NCBI GenBank assembly: GCA_028723145.1 | Contig: JAQYFM010000190.1 | Location: 1 to 9,162 of the forward strand | DNA from: Spirochaetales bacterium | GTDB taxonomy: Bacteria > Spirochaetota > Spirochaetia > Sphaerochaetales > Sphaerochaetaceae | DNA: 9,162 nucleotides | Reading direction: 5' to 3' | Shown: in pieces, positions 1 to 6,870 of the stretch | How the letters are laid out: each line of letters starts with the position of its first letter | Position numbering within the stretch: the first letter of the stretch is position 1 | The notes under the pieces: generated by a model | Told to the model about the DNA's origin: nothing | What the model saw: the letters and a program-made list of their open reading frames with translations, nothing else | The model's database searches: none | Program-made: the position numbers and the translations under genes

Positions 1-368
1 ACATTAAAGTCTCTCTTATTTATATGATATAAATCATCGGCTGGACTTAATACCTCGGATTCATCGATGTAATCAATTTCAATAGCCTGTAAAATCTGAG
101 CTTCTACAAAGTGACCAATTCTACACTTTGCCATTACTGGAATTGATACTGCATCCTGAATTGATTTAATCATTTTAGGATCACTCATTCTTGATACCCC
201 TCCAGCTGCTCTGATGTCTGCTGGAATCCTTTCAAGTGCCATTACAGCACAAGCACCAGCTGCTTCTGCAATTCTAGCCTGCTCAGGAGTAGTTACATCC
301 ATAATTACTCCACCCTTAAGCATTTGAGCTAGTCCCTTATTTAATTCATATTGTTTTTCTCTATCCAT
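1..368 (-). CDS. pdxS: PdxS, PLP synthase lyase subunit (5' part; runs off window)
   Basis: PdxS is the synthase subunit of the DXP-independent vitamin B6 pathway. It condenses ribose 5-phosphate, glyceraldehyde 3-phosphate and PdxT-derived ammonia into pyridoxal 5'-phosphate in the cytosol, as a ring complex with PdxT. The visible 122 N-terminal residues (of roughly 290 usual) are highly conserved. They include MLKGGVIMDV with Asp24, ALERIPADIRAAGGVSRM at 45-61, and MAKCRIGHFVEA at 79-90, where Lys81 is the residue that binds ribose 5-phosphate in Bacillus PdxS. ESEVLSPADDLYHI follows at 103-116. The ATG at 368 is preceded by AGAGG at 380-376 with 7-nt spacing, and the protein begins exactly where the family does. 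The gene is divergent from pdxR, its expected activator. The C-terminal half, and probably pdxT, lie beyond base 1. Confidence 0.97.
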   Translation of the reverse strand, partial: MDREKQYELNKGLAQMLKGGVIMDVTTPEQARIAEAAGACAVMALERIPADIRAAGGVSRMSDPKMIKSIQDAVSIPVMAKCRIGHFVEAQILQAIEIDYIDESEVLSPADDLYHINKRDFN

Positions 369-465
369 TTTTTAACCTCTGATAATCTCAATTTAGCATT
401 AAACTGGTTATATAAAAATGTTCAGAAAACTTTTATATTATTAATACCAGATAAAGGATTATGTA
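369..465. promoter_or_regulatory. pdxS-pdxR divergent control region with imperfect dyad
   Basis: This 97-bp gap must hold both divergent promoters and the expected PdxR operator. An imperfect dyad is visible. CTGGT (404-408) and ACCAG (446-450) form outer arms, and TATAAAA (411-417) and TTTTATA (431-437) form inner arms. The two arm pairs are not exactly co-centred: gaps inside the arms are 2 and 8 bp. Each arm can also be read as the motif CTGGT...TATAAAA on opposite strands, as expected for a dimeric regulator contacting two half-sites. TATTAT at 436-441 is a possible pdxR -10. No convincing -35 box is seen for either gene, which fits activator-dependent promoters in a MocR system. RBSs are AGAGG (380-376, minus) for pdxS and AAAGGA (453-458) for pdxR. 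The operator role is inferred. Confidence 0.5.
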
Positions 466-1839
466 ATGCTTACATATCAGCTAAATAAAGATGAAGGACC
501 GATATATCAACAGCTATATTCTCTTATAAAGGAAGATATTATCTCAGGAAAGCTTGAAAAAGGGTCAAAGCTTCCATCTAAAAGAGCATTTGCTAGAAAT
601 TGTGGGGTTAGTACCATAACTGTTCAAACTGCATATGACCAGTTAATGAGCGAGGGCTATATAAATTCAATAGAAAAGAAGGGATATTATGTTTTAGGTG
701 TAAAAAAGCAAATAAAAAAAGCACTTGTAGAATTTGAATATGAAAGGCCCAAATTACTTGATGATTTATCTAATACAAATATAAATGTAAATAACTTTCC
801 TTTCTCTGTATGGTCTCACATAATGAGACAGACTATGGCAGAGGAAAGAGATAAGCTTCTATCTCCTATTCCTGCAGCTGGAATGATAGAACTCAGAAGA
901 GCTATTGCAAAACATCTTTATTCATTTAGGGCAATGGTTGTTTCCCCTGAACAAATAATAGTAGGTGCTGGAACTGAATATCTATATTCATTAATAATTC
1001 AACTTTTAGGACGTGATAATCACTTTGGACTCGAAGATCCAGGGTATCAAAAGCTATCATATATTTATAGTGCAAATGATAGTAAATTCTCATTTATTAA
1101 ACTTGATGATTGTGGGTTAAGTCCCACAGAGTTAAGCAATACTAATGCAAATATTCTACATATAAGTCCTACCCATCACTTTCCTACAGGCTTAACAATG
1201 CCATTAAAGAGAAGATATGAAGTGCTATCTTGGGCAGCTGAAAGAGAAAATAGGTTCATTATTGAAGATGACTATGACAGTGAGTTTAAGGTATCAAAAA
1301 ACCCTTATCCTACTCTATTTTCTTTGGATGGCTCTGAAAAAGTTATCTACTTAAATACCTTTTCAAGGTCATTAGCACCTTCAATTAGAATTAGTTATAT
1401 GGTACTTCCAAAAAGCTTAGCACTAAAATTTAATGAAAAGCTTTCATTTTATTCATCAACCGTCCCAAGCTTTGAGCAATTAACACTAGCTAATTTTATC
1501 TTAGAAGGATACTTTGAAAAGCATATAAATAGAATGCGCCTTTACTATATGAGACAAAGAAAGGCTGTCATAAATGAAATACTAAATAGTAAGCTAAATA
1601 AGATAACTACCATCATTGAAAATGATTCAGGCCTACACTTTATCCTTAGGTTAAATACAGAAAAGAGTGATGAAGAAATAAAAGGAATTCTAAATAAAGA
1701 AAATATCAATATTTCTGCACTTTCTGAGTACTCAAGGCAAAAGAAGGTAAGCCATGATTTTATTATCAGCTACTCTAATTTAGATATTAACATCTTAAAA
1801 AAAGCTTTAGATGTACTATCGATAAATCTCATCAGTTGA
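466..1839 (+). CDS. pdxR: PdxR-like MocR-family regulator (GntR wHTH + aminotransferase fold) lacking the PLP lysine
   Basis: MocR-family transcription factors fuse a GntR winged helix to a fold-type-I aminotransferase-like domain that senses PLP; PdxR members activate pdxST. The winged helix spans about residues 10-76 (PIYQQLYSLIKEDI, KLPSKRAFARNCGVSTITVQ, LMSEGYI). A linker to about 105 is followed by the aminotransferase domain to the C terminus. Cofactor-site residues line up with B. subtilis GabR at a constant offset of 11: Tyr194 (EDPGY), Asp268 and Tyr270 (EDDYDSEF), and Arg308. The position of the Schiff-base lysine (GabR Lys312) is Arg301, codon AGG at 1366-1368, in NTFSRSLAPSIR. The length of 457 aa is normal. 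The ATG at 466 has AAAGGA 7 nt upstream. The divergent pdxS neighbour supports the PdxR assignment. The 3' end overlaps the convergent helicase gene by 24 bp. Confidence 0.9.
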   Translation: MLTYQLNKDEGPIYQQLYSLIKEDIISGKLEKGSKLPSKRAFARNCGVSTITVQTAYDQLMSEGYINSIEKKGYYVLGVKKQIKKALVEFEYERPKLLDDLSNTNINVNNFPFSVWSHIMRQTMAEERDKLLSPIPAAGMIELRRAIAKHLYSFRAMVVSPEQIIVGAGTEYLYSLIIQLLGRDNHFGLEDPGYQKLSYIYSANDSKFSFIKLDDCGLSPTELSNTNANILHISPTHHFPTGLTMPLKRRYEVLSWAAERENRFIIEDDYDSEFKVSKNPYPTLFSLDGSEKVIYLNTFSRSLAPSIRISYMVLPKSLALKFNEKLSFYSSTVPSFEQLTLANFILEGYFEKHINRMRLYYMRQRKAVINEILNSKLNKITTIIENDSGLHFILRLNTEKSDEEIKGILNKENINISALSEYSRQKKVSHDFIISYSNLDINILKKALDVLSINLIS

Positions 1840-3744
1840 AGCAACTAATGAGGAATAGAAATCATTTACCTTCCTCTTGTTATCACTAATTCTTTCTTTA
1901 AGATACTTAGCTAAAGCTTTATCTGTACAATATACAAAGCACCCCTTCATTGCACGAGAAAGTAGAGTTCGATAAGTATTTCGAATTATGAAATCAGCTT
2001 CCTTAAGAGCTTTATTATCACCTTTCTTGCATAAAGTTTTAAGTCCTTTTAACGATTGGTCTGTTGAAGCACGTTTTGAATAATCAGTAATTACTTTTCC
2101 ATTTTCATATCTTAAATCATCACCAATTATTACACCCACATAGCTAAATTCAAGCCCTTGGCTTGTATGAATACACCCTATTTGGTCAACAGAGTTTTCA
2201 TCAATAGCCCATGTATTTGTATTACTAAAGTTCCACTGATAGCTAAAATCCTTTTCTTCAATTACAATATCATCCTTGTTCTTATCCTTTTTTGATACCC
2301 ATGGCCAACAGTAGCCAGCAAGCATTCTTGCCTTATTATCCTTTAAATTAAGTTTTTTAATTGTGTTCATCATTTCCTTAGGGTCATCGACAACTTCAAT
2401 ATCATAATCCTCAGGATCAAAGGTGTAGTATTCCTTTTTAAGGTCTAAAACATCATCTAAAAAGCTTAAATACCCATCACTACCATTACATCTAAATTGA
2501 GAAGAGAGCTTACCTTGATGCACCTCTGCTCCAAACCTCTCAGCCCAATAAAGTATATTAGAAACAGAACCAATATCATAAGATGTTATTTTTTGCATTT
2601 CATCGATGAAGAATACCGAAATTAGAGAAGCATTAATTATTTCTTTAATTTGGTTTTCTCCTTGGTTATGGTATATACCTGATTTCTCATTTAATCGATG
2701 AGCTTCATCAACAAATAGTGCATCAAAGGTATTTTGCTTAACAGCTAATAGTTGCCCCGATGAGAGAAATAGCTCTTTAATTGTAGCCTTCGTAAAACGA
2801 TTATCACTTGATAATATAGACGTATAAGCATTTCTTGGAGCAGAATTCTTAGTAACATATGCAGCTACCTTATTATTCTGAAGAGCACTAGATAGCAAAT
2901 TTATTGCTAACACACTTTTACCTGTTCCTGGACCACCTTCAATAATAAATACATGCTTTTCCCTTAAGGTATTACTTCTTTTTACTAAAGCCATAATGTT
3001 TTGAAAGAATACAATTTGATCATCAAGAAGAACAAATTCCTTTTTACCCTTTAAAATATTAGAAAGCACATCCTGTAATGATTTAGATGGTTTAATTCTT
3101 CCATTATCAATCCTATCCATTATTGCTTTCTTATCTGGCTTTACAACATATTTAGTAATAAAACTTCTAAGCTTAGATTCACCATCACGGAAGAAAAGAG
3201 GTGAATAATCAAGCTCAGGAAAGATAGATAAACTATTAATATCATCTCCTTCAAAATAGGTATAGTTATGTAGGTATGCACAAGGAAAAAGTGAAATATT
3301 TTCATTTTCTATAGCTTCATTATAGTTTTCAAGAGTTACTGCATATGACCATGCTTGGTAAGAAGGATGAGCAACTAATCTATTTGCTCCTCCAACAAAT
3401 GTATTAACCAGCTTTTTATCTTCATCAATAGATACAGTAGACCATTGCTTTAATTCAACAATCACAACGTTGTCTTTGCCATTTTGGTCTTGACCTGCAA
3501 TGATAAAATCAATTCTGCTTCCGCAGTTTGGAAGTCTATACTCTGCACATACTACTGCGTTATCATCAATTTTCTCTGTATTAATAACAGCAGCCATACA
3601 CTTTAATGAGTTTTCCCAAGAAATGACTTCATTTTTATTTGCTTTGCCAATATTTTTCTCATATTCTCTTTTTACTGCATCAGCTATTTTATTTGCTTTA
3701 CAGTCATTTATGAAGTCCTTCTTTTTTGCACTATAGATAATCAT
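1816..3744 (-). CDS. DUF2075-type nuclease-helicase (PDDEXK + Schlafen-group-3-like SF1 helicase)
   Basis: This 642-aa protein joins an N-terminal PDDEXK nuclease fold to a superfamily 1 type ATPase/helicase of the DUF2075 (SLFN-g3 helicase) family. The nuclease signature is Asp79 (RIDF) followed by Glu97-Leu-Lys99-Gln100 (VELKQW). Helicase motifs in order are Walker A GGPGTGKS at 270-277 (Lys276), Walker B LFVDEAH with Asp346/Glu347, FFIDEMQ at 379-383, QFRCNGSDGYL at 416-426, HTSQGLEF at 526-533, and YRTLLSRAMKG at 591-601 with the arginine finger candidate Arg597. All motifs look intact. The ATG at 3744 is preferred over the in-frame TTG at 3756 because GGGAG (3754-3750) sits 5 nt before the ATG and the family typically begins MII(Y). 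It acts on nucleic acid in the cytosol, but substrate and biological role are not known. Anti-phage defence is an inference from architecture (compare Nhi of Staphylococcus). It is a single gene, divergent from a lipoprotein and convergent with pdxR. Confidence 0.85.
   Translation of the reverse strand: MIIYSAKKKDFINDCKANKIADAVKREYEKNIGKANKNEVISWENSLKCMAAVINTEKIDDNAVVCAEYRLPNCGSRIDFIIAGQDQNGKDNVVIVELKQWSTVSIDEDKKLVNTFVGGANRLVAHPSYQAWSYAVTLENYNEAIENENISLFPCAYLHNYTYFEGDDINSLSIFPELDYSPLFFRDGESKLRSFITKYVVKPDKKAIMDRIDNGRIKPSKSLQDVLSNILKGKKEFVLLDDQIVFFQNIMALVKRSNTLREKHVFIIEGGPGTGKSVLAINLLSSALQNNKVAAYVTKNSAPRNAYTSILSSDNRFTKATIKELFLSSGQLLAVKQNTFDALFVDEAHRLNEKSGIYHNQGENQIKEIINASLISVFFIDEMQKITSYDIGSVSNILYWAERFGAEVHQGKLSSQFRCNGSDGYLSFLDDVLDLKKEYYTFDPEDYDIEVVDDPKEMMNTIKKLNLKDNKARMLAGYCWPWVSKKDKNKDDIVIEEKDFSYQWNFSNTNTWAIDENSVDQIGCIHTSQGLEFSYVGVIIGDDLRYENGKVITDYSKRASTDQSLKGLKTLCKKGDNKALKEADFIIRNTYRTLLSRAMKGCFVYCTDKALAKYLKERISDNKRKVNDFYSSLVASTDEIYR
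1828..1852. other. Hairpin at the overlapping pdxR / helicase 3' ends
   Basis: CTCAT-C-AGTTG, loop AAG, CAACT-A-ATGAG gives an 11-bp near-perfect stem with a single C/A mismatch and a 3-nt loop. It contains the pdxR stop codon (1837-1839) and lies within the last codons of the helicase gene on the other strand. Neither strand has a T-tract directly after the stem, so it is not a canonical intrinsic terminator. It could stabilise RNA 3' ends or end transcription in both directions with Rho or another factor; this is inference. No other terminator candidate is visible between these two convergent genes. Confidence 0.45.
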
Positions 3745-3776
3745 AACTACTCCCAATATTATGGTAGCACAAAAAT

Positions 3777-3805
3777 ATTAAAAATTAAGAAAAAGCTCAT
3801 TTAAA
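3777..3805 (-). promoter_or_regulatory. Candidate sigma-A promoter for the nuclease-helicase
   Basis: Reading on the minus strand, TTTAAA (3805-3800, 4 of 6 matches to -35) is separated by 17 bp from TTTAAT (3782-3777, 5 of 6 matches to -10). This would start transcription near 3770, about 25 nt before the ATG at 3744 and upstream of its GGGAG. The region is very AT-rich, so chance matches are likely. A short inverted repeat, CGCT (3806-3809) / AGCG (3816-3819), adjoins the -35 and lies between the two divergent promoters, where it could be a shared operator. Confidence 0.35.
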
Positions 3806-3831
3806 CGCTTTAAATAGCGATTTTGTTAATA

Positions 3832-3860
3832 TTGTAACTATTTCAAAGCTAAATTGTTAT
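3832..3860 (+). promoter_or_regulatory. Candidate sigma-A promoter for the lipoprotein gene
   Basis: TTGTAA (3832-3837) and TGTTAT (3855-3860) are separated by 17 bp. Each matches its consensus hexamer at 4 of 6 positions. Transcription would start near 3867, leaving a leader of about 27 nt containing the strong AAGGAG ribosome binding site at 3880-3885, 8 nt before the ATG at 3894. Distance and geometry fit, but the hexamers are only moderate. Confidence 0.4.
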
Positions 3861-3893
3861 CATAGTAATAAAACTTAATAAGGAGAAACCACT

Positions 3894-4808
3894 ATGAGAA
3901 AGCTATTTTCATTTTTGTCAATTTCGCTTATTGCACTTTTATTTGTAACTTCATGTAGTAATCAAACAGCTACACCAGGCACAAGCCCAGAGACAAAAAA
4001 GCAAATGTCTCAAAGTGAATACGCATCAAACTCTAAAGCTATTACTGCCTTAAGTGTAGTAGAGGTATATGGTATGGACATTGAAAAACCAAAGTCAAAG
4101 GCTATTACTGGAGCTGAAGAATTTAGGTTTGATAAAGATGTAACAATAAATACTGAAGAGCTAAAAGGAAAATCAATTACAGTCCCAATATTAAAGCAGA
4201 TGGTTGATAACCTACCTAATAACTTTGAAGTTACTATTAAGTCTGGTTCTTATTTCACTTATACTATCTCTGAAAATAATATCTTTACATATCATACGAT
4301 AGACATAAAAATCAGTATTGATGGTAAAACTATCGAAATTGAAAAAGATTATGATGATAAGTGGATTGAAATTGATGGTACCTTCTTCGATTCAACTCCA
4401 ATTGAAGAGATGCTTGAATTAGCAGATACTGCAGCTGATATTATTGAGAGTCTTTTGGATAAATTAAGAGGGGAACCAATAAAAGTTGATCAAAATAATA
4501 ATATTAATTTAGAAATTAAGGATAATGGTAAATTAGAAGCAGAGATTACTGGAAATATTAAAGTAACTTCTACTACAGGTAGCTTTGGTATTATCTATAA
4601 TTTAAATTGCATCGAATATAAAGACGATGGAAAAACAATAGAAAAAGTGTTTACTTTAGATGCTAGTCTAAATTTTAAATATGATCTTTCAAGCTTTAAT
4701 AACTCAACAAAGCTTGAAGACTTAATTAAATCTCTTAGTGATTCAATAACAATTAAGGTTAATGACAAAGATATTTGGAAGGAAGCATTTCTACAAGAGC
4801 TCGATTAA
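3894..4808 (+). CDS. Putative lipoprotein of unknown function
   Basis: The 304-aa product starts with a typical lipoprotein signal peptide: Met-Arg-Lys, a hydrophobic stretch at 4-18, and the lipobox Val18-Thr19-Ser20-Cys21. Signal peptidase II should cleave before Cys21 and the mature protein should be anchored to the outer face of the membrane. A Thr/Ser/Gln-rich spacer follows (about 22-45). The remainder is hydrophilic and acidic, with alternating polar/hydrophobic stretches suggesting beta structure. A more helical stretch lies around 170-190 (PIEEMLELADTAADIIESLL). No known domain is recognised. The pentamer SKAIT occurs twice, near residues 48 and 70. The ATG at 3894 has a strong AAGGAG. 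It is a single-gene unit, divergent from the nuclease-helicase and closed by a strong terminator. The lipoprotein call is firm; the function is unknown. Confidence 0.85.
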   Translation: MRKLFSFLSISLIALLFVTSCSNQTATPGTSPETKKQMSQSEYASNSKAITALSVVEVYGMDIEKPKSKAITGAEEFRFDKDVTINTEELKGKSITVPILKQMVDNLPNNFEVTIKSGSYFTYTISENNIFTYHTIDIKISIDGKTIEIEKDYDDKWIEIDGTFFDSTPIEEMLELADTAADIIESLLDKLRGEPIKVDQNNNINLEIKDNGKLEAEITGNIKVTSTTGSFGIIYNLNCIEYKDDGKTIEKVFTLDASLNFKYDLSSFNNSTKLEDLIKSLSDSITIKVNDKDIWKEAFLQELD

Positions 4809-4814
4809 GAGTGC

Positions 4815-4850
4815 ATGTCTGCCCTATTTTGGGCAGACATATTTGTTTTA
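4815..4850 (+). terminator. Rho-independent terminator of the lipoprotein gene
   Basis: A perfect 10-bp stem, ATGTCTGCCC (4815-4824) / GGGCAGACAT (4831-4840), with loop TATTTT, is followed by a T-rich tail at 4841-4850. It begins 6 nt after the lipoprotein stop codon. The tail runs into the stop codon (4850-4848) of the convergent hydrolase gene. On the minus strand there is no T-tract after the stem, so it should act mainly on plus-strand transcription, though the hairpin could also define the hydrolase mRNA 3' end. Confidence 0.88.
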
Positions 4851-6842
4851 TAGTATTGCACTTCCTCCAGTTACTATCCAACATGCTAAGGATGCAACTA
4901 ATAGTGCTCCAGTAAAGACGTTTCCTGTTCTTCTATATATAATTGTACAAATTAATGAAAACACAATTACTTGTGGTGCAAATACAATTAGGAGAGACAT
5001 AAAAGGTCCACCAAAGGTTGGAGAAAAGAGTAAATCAGCACCAGGTCCTATTCCCAAGAAGAATGGAATGTACTCAATTAAAATAACAATTAAAATACCA
5101 CCAACCATTGCAAGAGCATTGTGAGCCCAAGTTGAAATGAAGGCTCTGGTGCCATTTATTCTTGCTTCAGGGACTCTATTAGATGCAAAAATCTTACTAT
5201 TGTTAAATAAGAAGAATAGTGCAAAAACAGGTATGTAAACTAAGAATTGAATAAATCTTTCTCCGGTGAAAAGTCTAAAGAACGGCCAAATAAATCTGAA
5301 GTCGAGCATGAAGGCTTTTACCGAAATAAATAGTTCTACATACATAAAAAGTAACATTAGAAGAACTAGTAATATTGATTTGCCAAATAGAGCAAAATCA
5401 AAATGCTTAGGATTTTTCTCACCTGCAAAACCTAAATCTGCCATATCGATGATAATGCCCTTCTTCTTTGCTCTCTTGATTGGAATAATGGTTGTTAATA
5501 ACATCACTACAATTAAAAGTAAGTACCAACTTAAAAAACCATTACCAATAGTCATTCTAAAAATATTTTCATTTAAAGGTAATAAACCATGTCCAAGCTG
5601 AGTCATAAATGGATATGTAAATGCAGCAATTAGCATTGTTATTATGCAATTCTTCCACCACCTCTTTCCACTTTTGTCCTTATCAGGACGATTAGGAATA
5701 CCTGTTGCAACACTCTTAAAAAAAGGAGTTTCAAGTAAAATATTCATAAAAGGAATCATGGAGAAAATAGCACTAAGCATTGCAATAAATACAAGAGTCT
5801 CTTTAATTAAGTAAACCTGGTTACTTGAACTAATAGAGCTATCTAAATCAATTGCACTATCAAACCAATCAAGGGCAACCCTTAATCCATGAGAATCATG
5901 AGTTGTTAATCTATGATTTGTATTTAATAGCTCAATTCTTCTAGCACTACCATCTGAGAAGTTTCCAAATGTGGTGTTCCACTCACTATTTTGAGCATCA
6001 ACACCTAAGAACTCTGTTCTAACAGGTGCGTCAAGAAGACTATCTGTTACAAAGTTTTCATAATCTCTAAAGTAGTTAAATTCATCGTATTTAGCTTGAA
6101 GTAAAAGAACATTATTAAATTTAATCTTCTCACTATCATAAACACTATTTCTGAAAAGCTCTCCACACTGTAATACAGTTGCTTTTGGTGTGATATCAAC
6201 TCCATCAGAGTTTACAGCTCCTGAATATGCTGCAGCAGTTGACCAAGATGCCCAAGTACCCATACTGTGACCAGAGATAGCAAGTCTTGAAGGATCAACC
6301 TCATCAAGAGAGGATAAAAATGCATAAGCGGCAATACCACCCATTGAGCTATCAATAATTTTGGAACCATCAGAGCCCTTAGAGTATCTATCATTAAAGA
6401 AGGATAAATTAGAGAAGTTCATCAAAACCTTGTATCTAAGTGGGCCACTTATTTCAACATATGTTTTATCCTCACTACTATCATTTCCATAGTTGACAGT
6501 AACCTTGTGGTTTGTGTATCCCCTATTCTTCATAGGAATTGTTGTATCGCCATGGCCGTATTCATCGATTGCAAGAACTACAGCTCCCCTTCTAGCAAGC
6601 TCAATCGCATAGGCTGCACTAGTTTCATGGTCATTTTGATATCCATGAAGCAGTAATACTCCAGGATTATTTTTAGCACCTTTTGGAACATATAGCTTAT
6701 ATGCGATATCTCCATCATCTACCTCAATAAATCCCGTTCTAACATCAACATTGTTCCAGTTATTTTGGATAAAAAAAGCAATCGTTAGAGATGTAAAACA
6801 AACAACGATTAATATGATGGTTAATAAAATATTCTTTTTCAT
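4848..6842 (-). CDS. Alpha/beta hydrolase fused to a multi-span membrane domain
   Basis: This 664-aa protein has three parts. Residues 5-25 form an N-terminal membrane anchor or signal segment. Residues about 35-330 are an alpha/beta-hydrolase domain: LLLHGYQND at 63-71 (oxyanion-region HG at 66-67), the nucleophile elbow GHSMG with Ser193, Asp253 (KYDEF) as candidate acid, and a His-rich NTNHRLTTHDSH at 307-318 supplying the catalytic His. Residues about 342-664 contain roughly eight hydrophobic segments (near 342-368, 397-415, 433-456, 487-510, 530-547, 572-592, 612-634, 640-658). With one N-terminal segment, the hydrolase domain is most likely outside the membrane. The substrate is unknown; an esterase or peptidase on lipid or cell-wall material is possible. 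No Shine-Dalgarno precedes the ATG at 6842, which sits just after an extended -10 box. The 3' end faces the lipoprotein gene across 39 bp. Confidence 0.8.
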   Translation of the reverse strand: MKKNILLTIILIVVCFTSLTIAFFIQNNWNNVDVRTGFIEVDDGDIAYKLYVPKGAKNNPGVLLLHGYQNDHETSAAYAIELARRGAVVLAIDEYGHGDTTIPMKNRGYTNHKVTVNYGNDSSEDKTYVEISGPLRYKVLMNFSNLSFFNDRYSKGSDGSKIIDSSMGGIAAYAFLSSLDEVDPSRLAISGHSMGTWASWSTAAAYSGAVNSDGVDITPKATVLQCGELFRNSVYDSEKIKFNNVLLLQAKYDEFNYFRDYENFVTDSLLDAPVRTEFLGVDAQNSEWNTTFGNFSDGSARRIELLNTNHRLTTHDSHGLRVALDWFDSAIDLDSSISSSNQVYLIKETLVFIAMLSAIFSMIPFMNILLETPFFKSVATGIPNRPDKDKSGKRWWKNCIITMLIAAFTYPFMTQLGHGLLPLNENIFRMTIGNGFLSWYLLLIVVMLLTTIIPIKRAKKKGIIIDMADLGFAGEKNPKHFDFALFGKSILLVLLMLLFMYVELFISVKAFMLDFRFIWPFFRLFTGERFIQFLVYIPVFALFFLFNNSKIFASNRVPEARINGTRAFISTWAHNALAMVGGILIVILIEYIPFFLGIGPGADLLFSPTFGGPFMSLLIVFAPQVIVFSLICTIIYRRTGNVFTGALLVASLACWIVTGGSAIL

Positions 6843-6849
6843 GAAATTG

Positions 6850-6858
6850 ATTATACCA
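6850..6858 (-). promoter_or_regulatory. Extended -10 promoter of the hydrolase gene, predicted leaderless start
   Basis: On the minus strand the sequence TGGTATAAT (6858-6850) is a perfect extended -10 (TG-N-TATAAT). A weak -35, TTTTCA, lies about 16 bp upstream of TATAAT. Only 7 nt (CAATTTC) separate TATAAT from the ATG at 6842, so transcription should begin at or next to the start codon. No ribosome binding site is present in the gap. The terminator of the upstream dehydrogenase lies just behind, so the gene needs its own promoter. Confidence 0.6.
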
Positions 6859-6870
6859 TCAAATTATTTT

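Noticed and set aside
1791..1813. Imperfect hairpin near CATCTTAAA / TTTAGATG with a T-run on the minus strand
   Set aside because: It lies within pdxR coding sequence, the stem is short, AT-only in its core and bulged, and the T-run falls within the stem and loop rather than after it.
3500..3736. Plus-strand 78-codon open frame
   Set aside because: It lies wholly opposite the 5' part of the nuclease-helicase, has no RBS or recognisable domain, and is best read as a shadow frame.
3745..3756. Four-residue longer helicase reading frame from a TTG at 3756
   Set aside because: The GGGAG ribosome binding site lies inside this extension and points to the ATG at 3744, and family members usually begin at MII(Y).
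3806..3828. CGCT/AGCG hairpin followed by ATTTTGTT as a terminator
   Set aside because: The stem is only 4 bp, and it lies between divergent genes where no transcript needs to end; an operator is the more sensible reading.
4762..5601. Plus-strand open frames at 4762-5124 and 5266-5601
   Set aside because: They run antisense to the membrane domain of the hydrolase (the first also overlaps the lipoprotein end), and have no RBS or family resemblance.
6212..6394. Minus-strand 60-codon frame inside the hydrolase gene
   Set aside because: It is in an alternative frame of a clearly coding region that includes the GHSMG motif.
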